From: Auanema rhodensis
Taxonomy: Eukaryota; Nematoda; Chromadorea; Rhabditida; Rhabditidae
NCBI GenBank assembly: GCA_964057225.1
Contig: OZ059894.1
Location: forward strand, 21,110,476 to 21,174,475
Reading direction: 5' to 3'
DNA: 64,000 nucleotides
Under the pieces are notes generated by a model. It did not search any database. It saw nothing but the letters and a program-made list of their open reading frames with translations, and was not told where the DNA came from. The first letter of the stretch is position 1, and every line of letters begins with the position of its first letter. Shown in pieces: positions 52,997 to 64,000 of this stretch. The position numbers and the translations under genes are program-made.

Positions 52997-54401
52997 GATC
53001 GTTTGAAAAATGATGCATTAGTGTATGTTGAGTTTCCATGTACACTCAACATTGCTTCCAAAAACATTTTGACAAAAATTTTTTCGAAAAATTTCAAAAT
53101 AATTTAGCAAAAAGTAGATGTTTTTAGATTCCATTTTTCAAGGCAAAGACGATAGACAATGTTATTCAACGAAAAAATTAATTCTTCAGGGTGAAAATCG
53201 AGGATATAAGTGTGAACTTATATCAGTTGATATCTCGGTGCATTTTTAAGCTAGCGCAAATCTGATAACACAGATCGACGCAGCTTAAAAATCCGCATCG
53301 AATGCACTATACTACATTGAGAAACGCTTGATACAAAAATTAGTTATGATTGTTTGAAAAATGATGCATTAGTGTATGTTGAGTTTCCATGTACACTCAA
53401 CATTGCTTCCAAAAACATTTTGACAAAAATTTTTTCGAAAAATTTCAAAATAATTTAGCAAAAAGTAGATGTTTTTAGATTCCATTTTTCAAGGCAAAGA
53501 CGATAGACAATGTTATTCAACGAAAAAATTAATTCTTCAGGGTGAAAATCGAGGATATAAGTGTGAACTTATATCAGTTGATATCTCGGTGCATTTTTAA
53601 GCTAGCGCAAATCTGATAACACAGATCGACGCAGCTTAAAAATCCGCATCGAATGCACTATACTACATCAAGAAACGCTTGATACAAAAATTAGTTATGA
53701 TCGTTTGAAAAATGATGCATTAGTGTATGTTGAGTTTCCATGTACACTCAACATTGCTTCCAAAAACATTTTGACAAAAATTTTTTCGAAAAATTTCAAA
53801 ATAATTTAGCAAAAAGTAGATGTTTTTTAGATTCCATTTTTCAAGGCAAAGACGATAGACAATGTTATTCAACGAAAAAATTAATTCTTCAGGGTGAAAA
53901 TCGAGGATATAAGTGTGAACTTGTATCAGTTGATATCTCGGTGCATTTTTAAGCTAGCGCACATCTGATAACACAGATCGACGCAGCTTAAAAATCCGCA
54001 TCGAATGCACTATACTACATCAAGAAACGCTTGATACAAAAATTAGTTATGATCGTTTGAAAAATGATGCATTAGTGTATGTTGAGTTTCCATGTACACT
54101 CAACATTGCTTCCAAAAACATTTTGACAAAAATTTTTTCGAAAAATTTCAAAATAATTTAGCAAAAAGTAGATGTTTTCAGATTCCTTTTTTTAAGGCAA
54201 AGACGATGGACAATGTTATTCAACGAAAAAATTAATTCTTCAGGGTGAAAATCGAGGATATAAGTGTGAACTTATATCAGTTGATATCTCGGTGCATTTT
54301 TAAGCTAGCGCAAATCTGATAACACAGATCGACGCAGCTTAAAAATCCGCATCGAATGCACTAGACTACATCAAGAAACGCTTGATACAAAAATTAGTTA
54401 T

Positions 54402-55454
54402 GATCGTTTGAAAAATGATGCATTAGTGTATGTTGAGTTTCCATGTACACTCAACATTGCTTCCAAAAACATTTTGACAAAAATTTTTTCGAAAAATTTC
54501 AAAATAATTTAGCAAAAAGTAGATGTTTTTAGATTCCATTTTTCAAGGCAAAGACGATAGACAATGTTATTCAACGAAAAAATTAATTCTTCAGGGTGAA
54601 AATCGAGGATACAAGTGTGAACTTGTATCAGTTGATATCTCGGTGCATTTTTAAGCTAGCGCAAATCTGATAACACAGATCGACGCAGCTTAAAAATCCG
54701 CATCGAATGCACTATACTACATCAAGAAACGCTTGATACAAAAATTAGTTATGATCGTTTGAAAAATGATGCATTAGTGTATGTTGAGTTTCCATGTACA
54801 CTCAACATTGCTTCCAAAAACATTTTGACAAAAATTTTTTCGAAAAATTTCAAAATAATTTAGCAAAAAGTAGATGTTTTTAGATTCCTTTTTTTAAGGC
54901 AAAGACGATGGACAATGTTATTCAACGAAAAAATTAATTCTTCAGGGTGAAAATCGAGGATATAAGTGTGAACTTATATCAGTTGATATCTCGGTGCATT
55001 TTTAAGCTAGCGCAAATCTGATAACACAGATCGACGCAGCTTAAAAATCCGCATCGAATGCACTATACTACATTGAGAAACGCTTGATACAAAAATTAGT
55101 TATGATCGTTTGAAAAATGATGCATTAGTGTATGTTGAGTTTCCATGTACACACAACATTGCTTCCAAAAACATTTTGACAAAAATTTTTTCGAAAAATT
55201 TCAAAATAATTTAGCAAAAAGTAGATGTTTTTAGATTCCTTTTCTTAAGGCAAAGACGATGGACAATGTTATTCAACGAAAAAATTAATTCTTCAGGGTG
55301 AAAATCGAGGATATAAGTGTGAACTTATATCAGTTGATATCTCGGTGCATTTTTAAGCTAGCGCAAATCTGATAACACAGATCGACGCAGCTTGAAAATC
55401 CGCATCGAATGCACTATACTACATTGAGAAACGCTTAATACACAAATTAGTTAT
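54402..55454. repeat. Three-monomer segment duplicated (copy 2)
   Basis: Second copy of the 48436-49488 segment, in the same unit order. The last unit (55104) has acquired GCTTGAAAATCC (A291 to G) and AATACACAAA at its end. The compensated H2 variant is at 54608-54629. Confidence 0.88.
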
Positions 55455-55805
55455 GATCGTTTGAAAAATGATGCATTAGTGTATGTTGAGTTTCCATGTA
55501 CACTCAACATTGCTTCCAAAAACATTTTGACAAAAATTTTTTCGAAAAATTTCAAAATAATTTAGCAAAAAGTAGATGTTTTTAGATTCCATTTTTCAAG
55601 GCAAAGACGATAGACAATGTTATTCAACGAAAAAATTAATTCTTCAGGGTGAAAATCGAGGATATAAGTGTGAACTTATATCAGTTGATATCTCGGTGCA
55701 TTTTTAAGCTAGCGCAAATCTGATAACACAGATCGACGCAGCTTAAAAATCCGCATCGAATGCACTATACTACATTGAGAAACGCTTGATACAAAAATTA
55801 GTTAT

Positions 55806-58800
55806 GATCGTTTGAAAAATGATGCATTAGTGTATGTTGAGTTTCCATGTACACACAACATTGCTTCCAAAAACATTTTGACAAAAATTTTTTCGAAAAA
55901 TTTCAAAATAATTTAGCAAAAAGTAGATGTTTTTAGATTCCTTTTCTTAAGGCAAAGACGATGGACAATGTTATTCAACGAAAAAATTAATTCTTCAGGG
56001 TGAAAATCGAGGATATAAGTGTGAACTTATATCAGTTGATATCTCGGTGCATTTTTAAGCTAGCGCAAATCTGATAACACAGATCGACGCAGCTTAAAAA
56101 TCCGCATCGAATGCACTATACAACATTGAGAAACGCTTAATACAAAAATTAGTTATGATCGTTTGAAAAATGATGCATTAGTGTGTGTTGAGTTTCCATG
56201 TACACTCAACATTGCTTCCAAAAACATTTTGACAAAAATTTTTTCGAAAAATTTCAAAATAATTTAGCAAAAAGTAGATGTTTTTAGATTCCATTTTTCA
56301 AGGCAAAGACGATAGACAAGGTTATTCAACGAAAAAATTAATTCTTCAGGGTGAAAATCGAGGATATAAGTGTGAACTTATATCAGTTGATATCTCGGTG
56401 CATTTTTAAGCTAGCGCAAATCTGATAACACAGATCGACGCAGCTTGAAAAACCGCATCGAATGCACTATGCTACATTAAGAAACGCTTAATACAAAAAT
56501 TAGTTATGATCGTTTGAAAAATGATGCATTAGTGTATGTTGAGTTTCCATGTACACTCAACATTGCTTCCAAAAACATTTTGACAAAAATTTTTTCGAAA
56601 AATTTCATAATAATTTAGCAAAAAGTAGATGTTTTTAGATTCCTGTTTTTAAGGCAAAGACGATGGACAATGTTATTCAACGAAAAAATTAATTCTTCAG
56701 GGTGAAAATCGAGGATATAAGTGTGAACTTATATCAGTTGATATCTCGGTGCATTTTTAAGCTAGCGCAAATTTGATAACACAGATCGACGCAGCTTAAA
56801 AATCCGCATCGAATGCACTATACTACATTGAGAAACGCTTGATACAAAAATTAGTTATGTTCGTTTGAAAAATGATGCATTAGTGTATGTTGAGTTTCCA
56901 TGTACACTCAACATTGCTTCAAAAAACATTTTGACAAAAATTTTTTCGAAAAATTTCAAAATAATTTAGCAAAAAGTAGATGTTTTTAGATTCCTTTTTT
57001 TAAGGCAAAGACGATGGACAATGTTATTCAACGAAAAAATTAATTCTTCAGGGTGAAAATCGAGGATATAAGTGTGAACTTATATCAGTTGATATCTCGG
57101 TGCATTTTTAAGCTAGCGCAAATTTGATAACACAGATCGACGCAGCTTAAAAATCCGCATCGAATGCACTATACTACATTGAGAAACGCTTGATACAAAA
57201 ATTAGTTATGATCGTTTGAAAAATGATGCATTAGTGTATGTTGAGTTTCCATGTACACTCAACATTGCTTCCAAAAACATTTTGACAAAAATTTTTTCGA
57301 AAAATTTCAAAATAATTTAGCAAAAAGTAGATGTTTTTAGATTCCATTTTTCAAGGCAAAGACGATAGACAATGTTATTCAACGAAAAAATTAATTCTTC
57401 AGGGTGAAAATCGAGGATATAAGTGTGAACTTATATCAGTTGATATCTCGGTGCATTTTTAAGCTAGCGCAAATCTGATAACACAGATCGACGCAGCTTA
57501 AAAATCCGCATCGAATGCACTATACTACATTGAGAAACGCTTGATACAAAAATTAGTTATGATCGTTTGAAAAATGATGCATTAGTGTATGTTGAGTTTC
57601 CATGTACACACAACATTGCTTCCAAAAACATTTTGACAAAAATTTTTTCGAAAAATTTCAAAATAATTTAGCAAAAAGTAGATGTTTTTAGATTCCTTTT
57701 CTTAAGGCAAAGACGATGGACAATGTTATTCAACGAAAAAATTAATTCTTCAGGGTGAAAATCGAGGATATAAGTGTGAACTTATATCAGTTGATATCTC
57801 GGTGCATTTTTAAGCTAGCGCAAATCTGATAACACAGATCGACGCAGCTTAAAAATCCGCATCGAATGCACTATACAACATTGAGAAACGCTTAATACAA
57901 AAATTAGTTATGATCGTTTGAAAAATGATGCATTAGTGTGTGTTGAGTTTCCATGTACACTCAACATTGCTTCCAAAAACATTTTGACAAAAATTTTTTC
58001 GAAAAATTTCAAAATAATTTAGCAAAAAGTAGATGTTTTTAGATTCCATTTTTCAAGGCAAAGACGATAGACAAGGTTATTCAACGAAAAAATTAATTCT
58101 TCAGGGTGAAAATCGAGGATATAAGTGTGAACTTATATCAGTTGATATCTCGGTGCATTTTTAAGCTAGCGCAAATCTGATAACACAGATCGACGCAGCT
58201 TGAAAAACCGCATCGAATGCACTATGCTACATTAAGAAACGCTTAATACAAAAATTAGTTATGATCGTTTGAAAAATGATGCATTAGTGTATGTTGAGTT
58301 TCCATGTACACTCAACATTGCTTCCAAAAACATTTTGACAAAAATTTTTTCGAAAAATTTCATAATAATTTAGCAAAAAGTAGATGTTTTTAGATTCCTG
58401 TTTTTAAGGCAAAGACGATGGACAATGTTATTCAACGAAAAAATTAATTCTTCAGGGTGAAAATCGAGGATATAAGTGTGAACTTATATCAGTTGATATC
58501 TCGGTGCATTTTTAAGCTAGCGCAAATTTGATAACACAGATCGACGCAGCTTAAAAATCCGCATCGAATGCACTATACTACATTGAGAAACGCTTGATAC
58601 AAAAATTAGTTATGTTCGTTTGAAAAATGATGCATTAGTGTATGTTGAGTTTCCATGTACACTCAACATTGCTTCAAAAAACATTTTGACAAAAATTTTT
58701 TCGAAAAATTTCAAAATAATTTAGCAAAAAGTAGATGTTTTTAGATTCCTTTTTTTAAGGCAAAGACGATGGACAATGTTATTCAACGAAAAAATTAATT

Positions 58801-59315
58801 CTTCAGGGTGAAAATCGAGGATATAAGTGTGAACTTATATCAGTTGATATCTCGGTGCATTTTTAAGCTAGCGCAAATTTGATAACACAGATCGACGCAG
58901 CTTAAAAATCCGCATCGAATGCACTATACTACATTGAGAAACGCTTGATACAAAAATTAGTTATGTTCGTTTGAAAAATGATGCATTAGTGTATGTTGAG
59001 TTTCCATGTACACTCAACATTGCTTCAAAAAACATTTTGACAAAAATTTTTTCGAAAAATTTCAAAATAATTTAGCAAAAAGTAGATGTTTTTAGATTCC
59101 ATTTTTCAAGGCAAAGACGATAGACAATGTTATTCAACGAAAAAATTAATTCTTCAGGGTGAAAATCGAGGATATAAGTGTGAACTTATATCAGTTGATA
59201 TCTCGGTGCATTTTTAAGCTAGCGCAAATCTGATAACACAGATCGACGCAGCTTAAAAATCCGCATCGAATGCACTATACAACATTGAGAAACGCTTAAT
59301 ACAAAAATTAGTTAT
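55806..59315. repeat. 1755-bp five-monomer higher-order repeat, two copies
   Basis: Copy 1 is 55806-57560 and copy 2 is 57561-59315. Unit order: ACACACAAC/CCTTTTCTT; GTGTGTGTTG/ACAAGGTT; CATAATAATT/CCTGTTTTT; TTATGTTCG/GCTTCAAAA; then a CCATTTTTC/GATAG unit. The fifth unit differs: in copy 1 (57210) it starts with the ordinary GATCG and GCTTCCAAAA, in copy 2 (58965) it starts with GTTCG and GCTTCAAAA and ends with TACAACATTGAG. Confidence 0.88.
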
Positions 59316-60719
59316 GATCGTTTGAAAAATGATGCATTAGTGTGTGTTGAGTTTCCATGTACACTCAACATTGCTTCCAAAAACATTTTGACAAAAATTT
59401 TTTCGAAAAATTTCAAAATAATTTAGCAAAAAGTAGATGTTTTTAGATTCCATTTTTCAAGGCAAAGACGATAGACAAGGTTATTCAACGAAAAAATTAA
59501 TTCTTCAGGGTGAAAATCGAGGATATAAGTGTGAACTTATATCAGTTGATATCTCGGTGCATTTTTAAGCTAGCGCAAATCTGATAACACAGATCGACGC
59601 AGCTTGAAAAACCGCATCGAATGCACTATACTACATTAAGAAACGCTTAATACAAAAATTAGTTATGATCGTTTGAAAAATGATGCATTAGTGTATGTTG
59701 AGTTTCCATGTACACTCAACATTGCTTCCAAAAACATTTTGACAAAAATTTTTTCGAAAAATTTCATAATAATTTAGCAAAAAGTAGATGTTTTTAGATT
59801 CCTGTTTTTAAGGCAAAGACGATGGACAATGTTATTCAACGAAAAAATTAATTCTTCAGGGTGAAAATCGAGGATATAAGTGTGAACTTATATCAGTTGA
59901 TATCTCGGTGCATTTTTAAGCTAGCGCAAATTTGATAACACAGATCGACGCAGCTTAAAAATCCGCATCGAATGCACTATACTACATTGAGAAACGCTTG
60001 ATACAAAAATTAGTTATGTTCGTTTGAAAAATGATGCATTAGTGTATGTTGAGTTTCCATGTACACTCAACATTGCTTCAAAAAACATTTTGACAAAAAT
60101 TTTTTCGAAAAATTTCAAAATAATTTAGCAAAAAGTAGATGTTTTTAGATTCCTTTTTTTAAGGCAAAGACGATGGACAATGTTATTCAACGAAAAAATT
60201 AATTCTTCAGGGTGAAAATCGAGGATATAAGTGTGAACTTATATCAGTTGATATCTCGGTGCATTTTTAAGCTAGCGCAAATTTGATAACACAGATCGAC
60301 GCAGCTTAAAAATCCGCATCGAATGCACTATACTACATTGAGAAACGCTTGATACAAAAATTAGTTATGTTCGTTTGAAAAATGATGCATTAGTGTATGT
60401 TGAGTTTCCATGTACACTCAACATTGCTTCAAAAAACATTTTGACAAAAATTTTTTCGAAAAATTTCAAAATAATTTAGCAAAAAGTAGATGTTTTTAGA
60501 TTCCATTTTTCAAGGCAAAGACGATAGACAATGTTATTCAACGAAAAAATTAATTCTTCAGGGTGAAAATCGAGGATATAAGTGTGAACTTATATCAGTT
60601 GATATCTCGGTGCATTTTTAAGCTAGCGCAAATCTGATAACACAGATCGACGCAGCTTAAAAATCCGCATCGAATGCACTATACTACATCAAGAAACGCT
60701 TGATACAAAAATTAGTTAT
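57912..60719. repeat. 1404-bp four-monomer higher-order repeat, two copies
   Basis: The four units at 57912-59315 (GTGTGTGTTG; CATAATAATT; GTTCG with CCTTTTTTTAAGG; GTTCG with CCATTTTTC) repeat in order at 59316-60719. The four-unit period starts immediately after the chimeric unit at 58965, which took the place of the five-unit junction. The second copy ends with ATCAAGAAACGCTTGATAC instead of TACAACATTGAG. Confidence 0.85.
58965..59315. repeat. Chimeric monomer at a repeat-period switch
   Basis: The left part (GTTCG, GCTTCAAAAAAC) matches the unit type at 58614, the middle (CCATTTTTC, GATAG, AAATCTG) matches the type at 57210, and the end (TACAACATTGAG, CTTAATAC) matches the type at 57561. 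The switch between the first two lies between about monomer positions 62 and 135. The unit at 60369 shows the same left and middle combination. This is what unequal crossing-over or gene conversion inside a monomer leaves. Confidence 0.8.
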
Positions 60720-63700
60720 GATCGTTTGAAAAATGATGCATTAGTGTATGTTGAGTTTCCATGTACACTCAACATTGCTTCCAAAAACATTTTGACAAAA
60801 ATTTTTTCGAAAAATTTCAAAATAATTTAGCAAAAAGTAGATGTTTTTAGATTCCATTTTTCAAGGCAAAGACGATAGACAATGTTATTCAACGAAAAAA
60901 TTAATTCTTCAGGGTGAAAATCGAGGATATAAGTGTGAACTTATATCAGTTGATATCTCGGTGCATTTTTAAGCTAGCGCAAATCTGATAACACAGATCG
61001 ACGCAGCTTGAAAAACCGCATCGAATGCACTATACTACATTAAGAAACGCTTAATACAAAAATTAGTTATGATCGTTTGAAAAATGATGCATTAGTGTAT
61101 GTTGAGTTTCCATGTACACTCAACATTGCTTCCAAAAACATTTTGACAAAAATTTTTTCGAAAAATTTCAAAATAATTTAGCAAAAAGTAGATGTTTTTA
61201 GATTCCATTTTTCAAGGCAAAGACGATAGACAATGTTATTCAACGAAAAAATTAATTCTTCAGGGTGAAAATCGAGGATATAAGTGTGAACTTATATCAG
61301 TTGATATCTCGGTGCATTTTTAAGCTAGCGCAAATCTGATAACACAGATCGACGCAGCTTAAAAATCCGCATCGAATGCACTATACAACATTGAGAAACG
61401 CTTAATACAAAAATTAGTTATGATCGTTTGAAAAATGATGCATTAGTGTGTGTTGAGTTTCCATGTACACTCAACATTGCTTCCAAAAACATTTTGACAA
61501 AAATTTTTTCGAAAAATATCAAAATAATTTAGCAAAAAGTAGATGTTTTTAGATTCCATTTTTCAAGGCAAAGACGATAGACAAGGTTATTCAACGAAAA
61601 AATTAATTCTTCAGGGTGAAAATCGAGGATATAAGTGTGAACTTATATCAGTTGATATCTCGGTGCATTTTTAAGCTAGCGCAAATCTGATAACACAGAT
61701 CGACGCAGCTTGAAAAACCGCATCGAATGCACTATACTACATTAAGAAACGCTTAATACAAAAATTAGTTATGATCGTTTGAAAAATGATGCATTAGTGT
61801 ATGTTGAGTTTCCATGTACACTCAACATTGCTTCCAAAAACATTTTGACAAAAATTTTTTCGAAAAATTTCATAATAATTTAGCAAAAAGTAGATGTTTT
61901 TAGATTCCTGTTTTTAAGGCAAAGACGATGGACAATGTTATTCAACGAAAAAATTAATTCTTCAGGGTGAAAATCGAGGATATAAGTGTGAACTTATATC
62001 AGTTGATATCTCGGTGCATTTTTAAGCTAGCGCAAATTTGATAACACAGATCGACGCAGCTTAAAAATCCGCATCGAATGCACTATACTACATTGAGAAA
62101 CGCTTGATACAAAAATTAGTTATGTTCGTTTGAAAAATGATGCATTAGTGTATGTTGAGTTTCCATGTACACTCAACATTGCTTCAAAAAACATTTTGAC
62201 AAAAATTTTTTCGAAAAATTTCAAAATAATTTAGCAAAAAGTAGATGTTTTTAGATTCCTTTTTTTAAGGCAAAGACGATGGACAATGTTATTCAACGAA
62301 AAAATTAATTCTTCAGGGTGAAAATCGAGGATATAAGTGTAAACTTATATCAGTTGATATCTCGGTGCATTTTTAAGCTAGCGCAAATCTGATAACACAG
62401 ATCGACGCAGCTTAAAAATCCGCATCGAATGCACTATACTACATTGAGAAACGCTTAATACACAAATTAGTTATGATCGTTTGAAAAATGATGCATTAGT
62501 GTATGTTGAGTTTCCATGTACACTCAACATTGCTTCCAAAAACATTTTGACAAAAATTTTTTCGAAAAATTTCAAAATAATTTAGCAAAAAGTAGATGTT
62601 TTTAGATTCCTTTTTTTAAGGCAAAGACGATGGACAATGTTATTCAACGAAAAAATTAATTCTTCAGGGTGAAAATCGAGGATATAAGTGTGAACTTATA
62701 TCAGTTGATATCTCGGTGCATTTTTAAGCTAGCGCAAATCTGATAACACAGATCGACGCAGCTTAAACATCCGCATCGAATGCACTATACAACATTGAGA
62801 AACGCTTAATACAAAAATTAGTTATGATCGTTTGAAAAATGATGCATTAGTGTGTGTTGAGTTTCCATGTACACTCAACATTGCTTCCAAAAACATTTTG
62901 ACAAAAATTTTTTCGAAAAATTTCAAAATAATTTAGCAAAAAGTAGATGTTTTTAGATTCCTTTTTTTAAGGCAAAGACGATGGACAATGTTATTCAACG
63001 AAAAAATTAATTCTTCAGGGTGAAAATCGAGGATATAAGTGTGAACTTATATCAGTTGATATCTCGGTGCATTTTTAAGCTAGCGCAAATCTGATAACAC
63101 AGATCGACGCAGCTTAAAAATCCGCATCGAATGCACTATACTACATCAAGAAACGCTTAATACACAAATTAGTTATGATCGTTTGAAAAATGATGCATTA
63201 GTGTATGTTGAGTTTCCATGTACACTCAACATTGCTTCCAAAAACATTTTGACAAAAATTTTTTCGAAAAATTTCAGAATAATTTAGCAAAAAGTAGATG
63301 TTTTTAGATTCCTTTTTTTAAGGCAAAGACGATGGACAATGTTATTCAACGAAAAAATTAATTCTTCAGGGTGAAAATCGAGGATATAAGTGTGAACTTA
63401 TATCAGTTGATATCTCGGTGCATTTTTAAGCTAGCGCAAATCTGATAACACAGATCGACGCAGCTTAAAAATCCGCATCGAATGCACTATACTACATCAA
63501 GAAACGCTTGATACAAAAATTAGTTATGATCGTTTGAAAAATGATGCATTAGTGTATGTTGAGTTTCCATGCACACTCAACATTGATTCCAAAAACATTT
63601 TGACAAAAATTTTTTCGGAAAATTTCAGAATAATTTAGCAAATAGTAGATGTTTTTAGATTCCTTTTTTTAAGGCAAAGACGATGGACAATGTTATTCAA

Positions 63701-63878
63701 CGAAAAAATTAATTCTTCAGGGTGAAAATCGAGGATATAAGTGTAAACTTATATCAGTTGATATCTCGGTGCATTTTTAAGCTAGCGCAAATCTGATAAC
63801 ACAGTTCGACGCAGCTTAAAAATCCGCATCGAATGCACTATACTACATTGAGAAACGCTTGATACAAAAATTAGTTAT

Positions 63879-64000
63879 GTTCGTTTGAAAAATGATGCAT
63901 TAGTGTATGTTGAGTTTCCATGTACACTCAACATTGCTTCAAAAAACATTTTGACAAAAATTTTTTCGAAAAATTTCAAAATAATTTAGCAAAAAGTAGA
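63879..64000. repeat. Partial monomer at window end
   Basis: The first 122 bp of unit 183, of the GTTCG/GCTTCAAAAAAC type, are cut only by the window edge. The array continues beyond it. Confidence 0.95.

Larger units (their letters stand above)
28787..55454. repeat. Territory III: units 83-158 with cassette structure
   Basis: Seventy-six units dominated by CCATTTTTCAAGG and GATAG or GATGG, with AAACGCTTGATAC and ATCGAG or ATCAAG near the unit end. Named classes are: TTTTAAATCAAAG with GATGTCTC (which destroys the GATATC site); CAATATTG; CAAGGGAAAG; GATTGTTTG; the extra-T unit with CTTGTATC; TTTTCAG; AAGATAATTTAG; and the 350-bp AAAAGTTTTTCG class. In six places (boundaries 31942, 37910, 40016, 43871, 45977, 51592) the AAAAGTTTTTCG unit comes directly before a CAAGGGAAAG unit, so unit order is preserved even though copy number between cassettes changes. 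Confidence 0.85.
1..64000. repeat. Satellite DNA array, 351-bp monomer, about 182.3 copies
   Basis: The window is entirely made of one monomer in direct head-to-tail orientation. The start motif GATCGTTTG recurs at 1, 352, 703, 1054, 1405, 1757 and so on to 63879. Most units are 351 bp. Units with one extra base (for example those starting at 1405, 8075, 8778, 13693, 33346, 35102) are 352 bp, a one-base deletion class is 350 bp, and one unit is 348 bp; the net length change over 182 units is -4 bp. Copies differ at only a few sites each. No unique sequence, transposon insertion or inversion interrupts the array, and neither array edge is in the window. Such long homogeneous arrays are known from centromeric and pericentromeric heterochromatin; that location here is inferred. 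I do not recognise the family. Confidence 0.99.
55455..64000. repeat. Territory IV: units 159-183
   Basis: The last 24.3 units bring a new variant set: GTGTGTGTTGAG, ACAAGGTTATTC, GCTTGAAAAACCGC, ACATTAAGAAACG, TTTCATAATAATT, CCTGTTTTTAAGG, AAATTTGATAAC, TTATGTTCG and GCTTCAAAAAAC. The units from 62475 onward lose the regular order and carry private changes, for example CTTAAACATCC near 62766 and, in the unit at 63528, ATGCACAC, ATTGATTCC, CGGAAAATTTC, AATAGTAG and CAGTTCG. This may signal a return towards less homogenised sequence. Confidence 0.85.

Noticed and set aside
1-64000. CRISPR array or other bacterial repeat locus
   Set aside because: Repeats are contiguous 351-bp units without unique spacers, and there are no cas-like or other genes. 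TTGACA at monomer position 73 has no well-spaced TATAAT partner.
1-64000. Transposon-derived tandem repeat (LTR, TIR or Helitron origin) or Pol III genes in each unit
   Set aside because: No terminal repeats, target duplications, transposase or polymerase remnants, poly-A tails, or A/B box pairs were seen. The inverted repeats are internal and short. An ancient origin from an element cannot be tested from this window.

Overview
The whole 64 kb window is one uninterrupted tandem array of a single satellite DNA family. The monomer is 351 bp (observed range 348-352 bp). All units lie head to tail in the same orientation. By walking the start motif GATCGTTTG and its variants I count 182 complete monomers (1-63878) and a 122-bp start of the 183rd (63879-64000). 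The array runs off both ends of the window. I found no protein-coding gene, rRNA, tRNA, transposon, CRISPR array or unique sequence. The few open frames of 63-70 codons are single-mutation accidents inside the repeat.

Organism: this is a eukaryotic genome, and the array is probably pericentromeric, centromeric or otherwise heterochromatic. The first monomer is about 32% G+C. It holds 12 CpG dinucleotides against roughly 9 expected, so CpG is not depleted. That argues against a heavily CpG-methylated vertebrate or plant satellite and fits an insect or other invertebrate. I do not recognise the family and give no species. The length (about two nucleosome repeats), the A/T tracts and the inverted repeats are typical of centromeric satellites in general.

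Layout: shared variants divide the array into four territories. Domain I (1-17554) is a mosaic of variant monomers with short local duplications. Domain II (17555-28786) carries its own variants and ends in two copies of a 2106-bp six-monomer higher-order repeat. Domain III (28787-55454) is built from a 1405-bp four-monomer cassette present four times, separated by runs of a 350-bp deletion variant, including seven apparently identical units in a row (41421-43870) and three 701-bp dimers (49489-51591). Domain IV (55455-64000) has 1755-bp five-monomer and 1404-bp four-monomer repeats, with chimeric monomers at the junctions.

Within the monomer there are three good inverted repeats (H1 29-56, H2 207-228, H3 246-296 in monomer coordinates), an A/T palindrome, a hypervariable T-rich tract near 130-145 and a nearly invariant block at about 181-206. 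The most interesting signal is in H2. It is a perfect 9-bp stem closed by a GTGA loop; some copies carry GTAA, and both are of the GNRA class. One stem pair passes from T-A through T-G to C-G in different monomers. The simple transitions I found in the three stems (H1-H3) all leave G-U pairs in a plus-strand RNA. This is a small-number hint that the satellite is transcribed and that its RNA fold matters.
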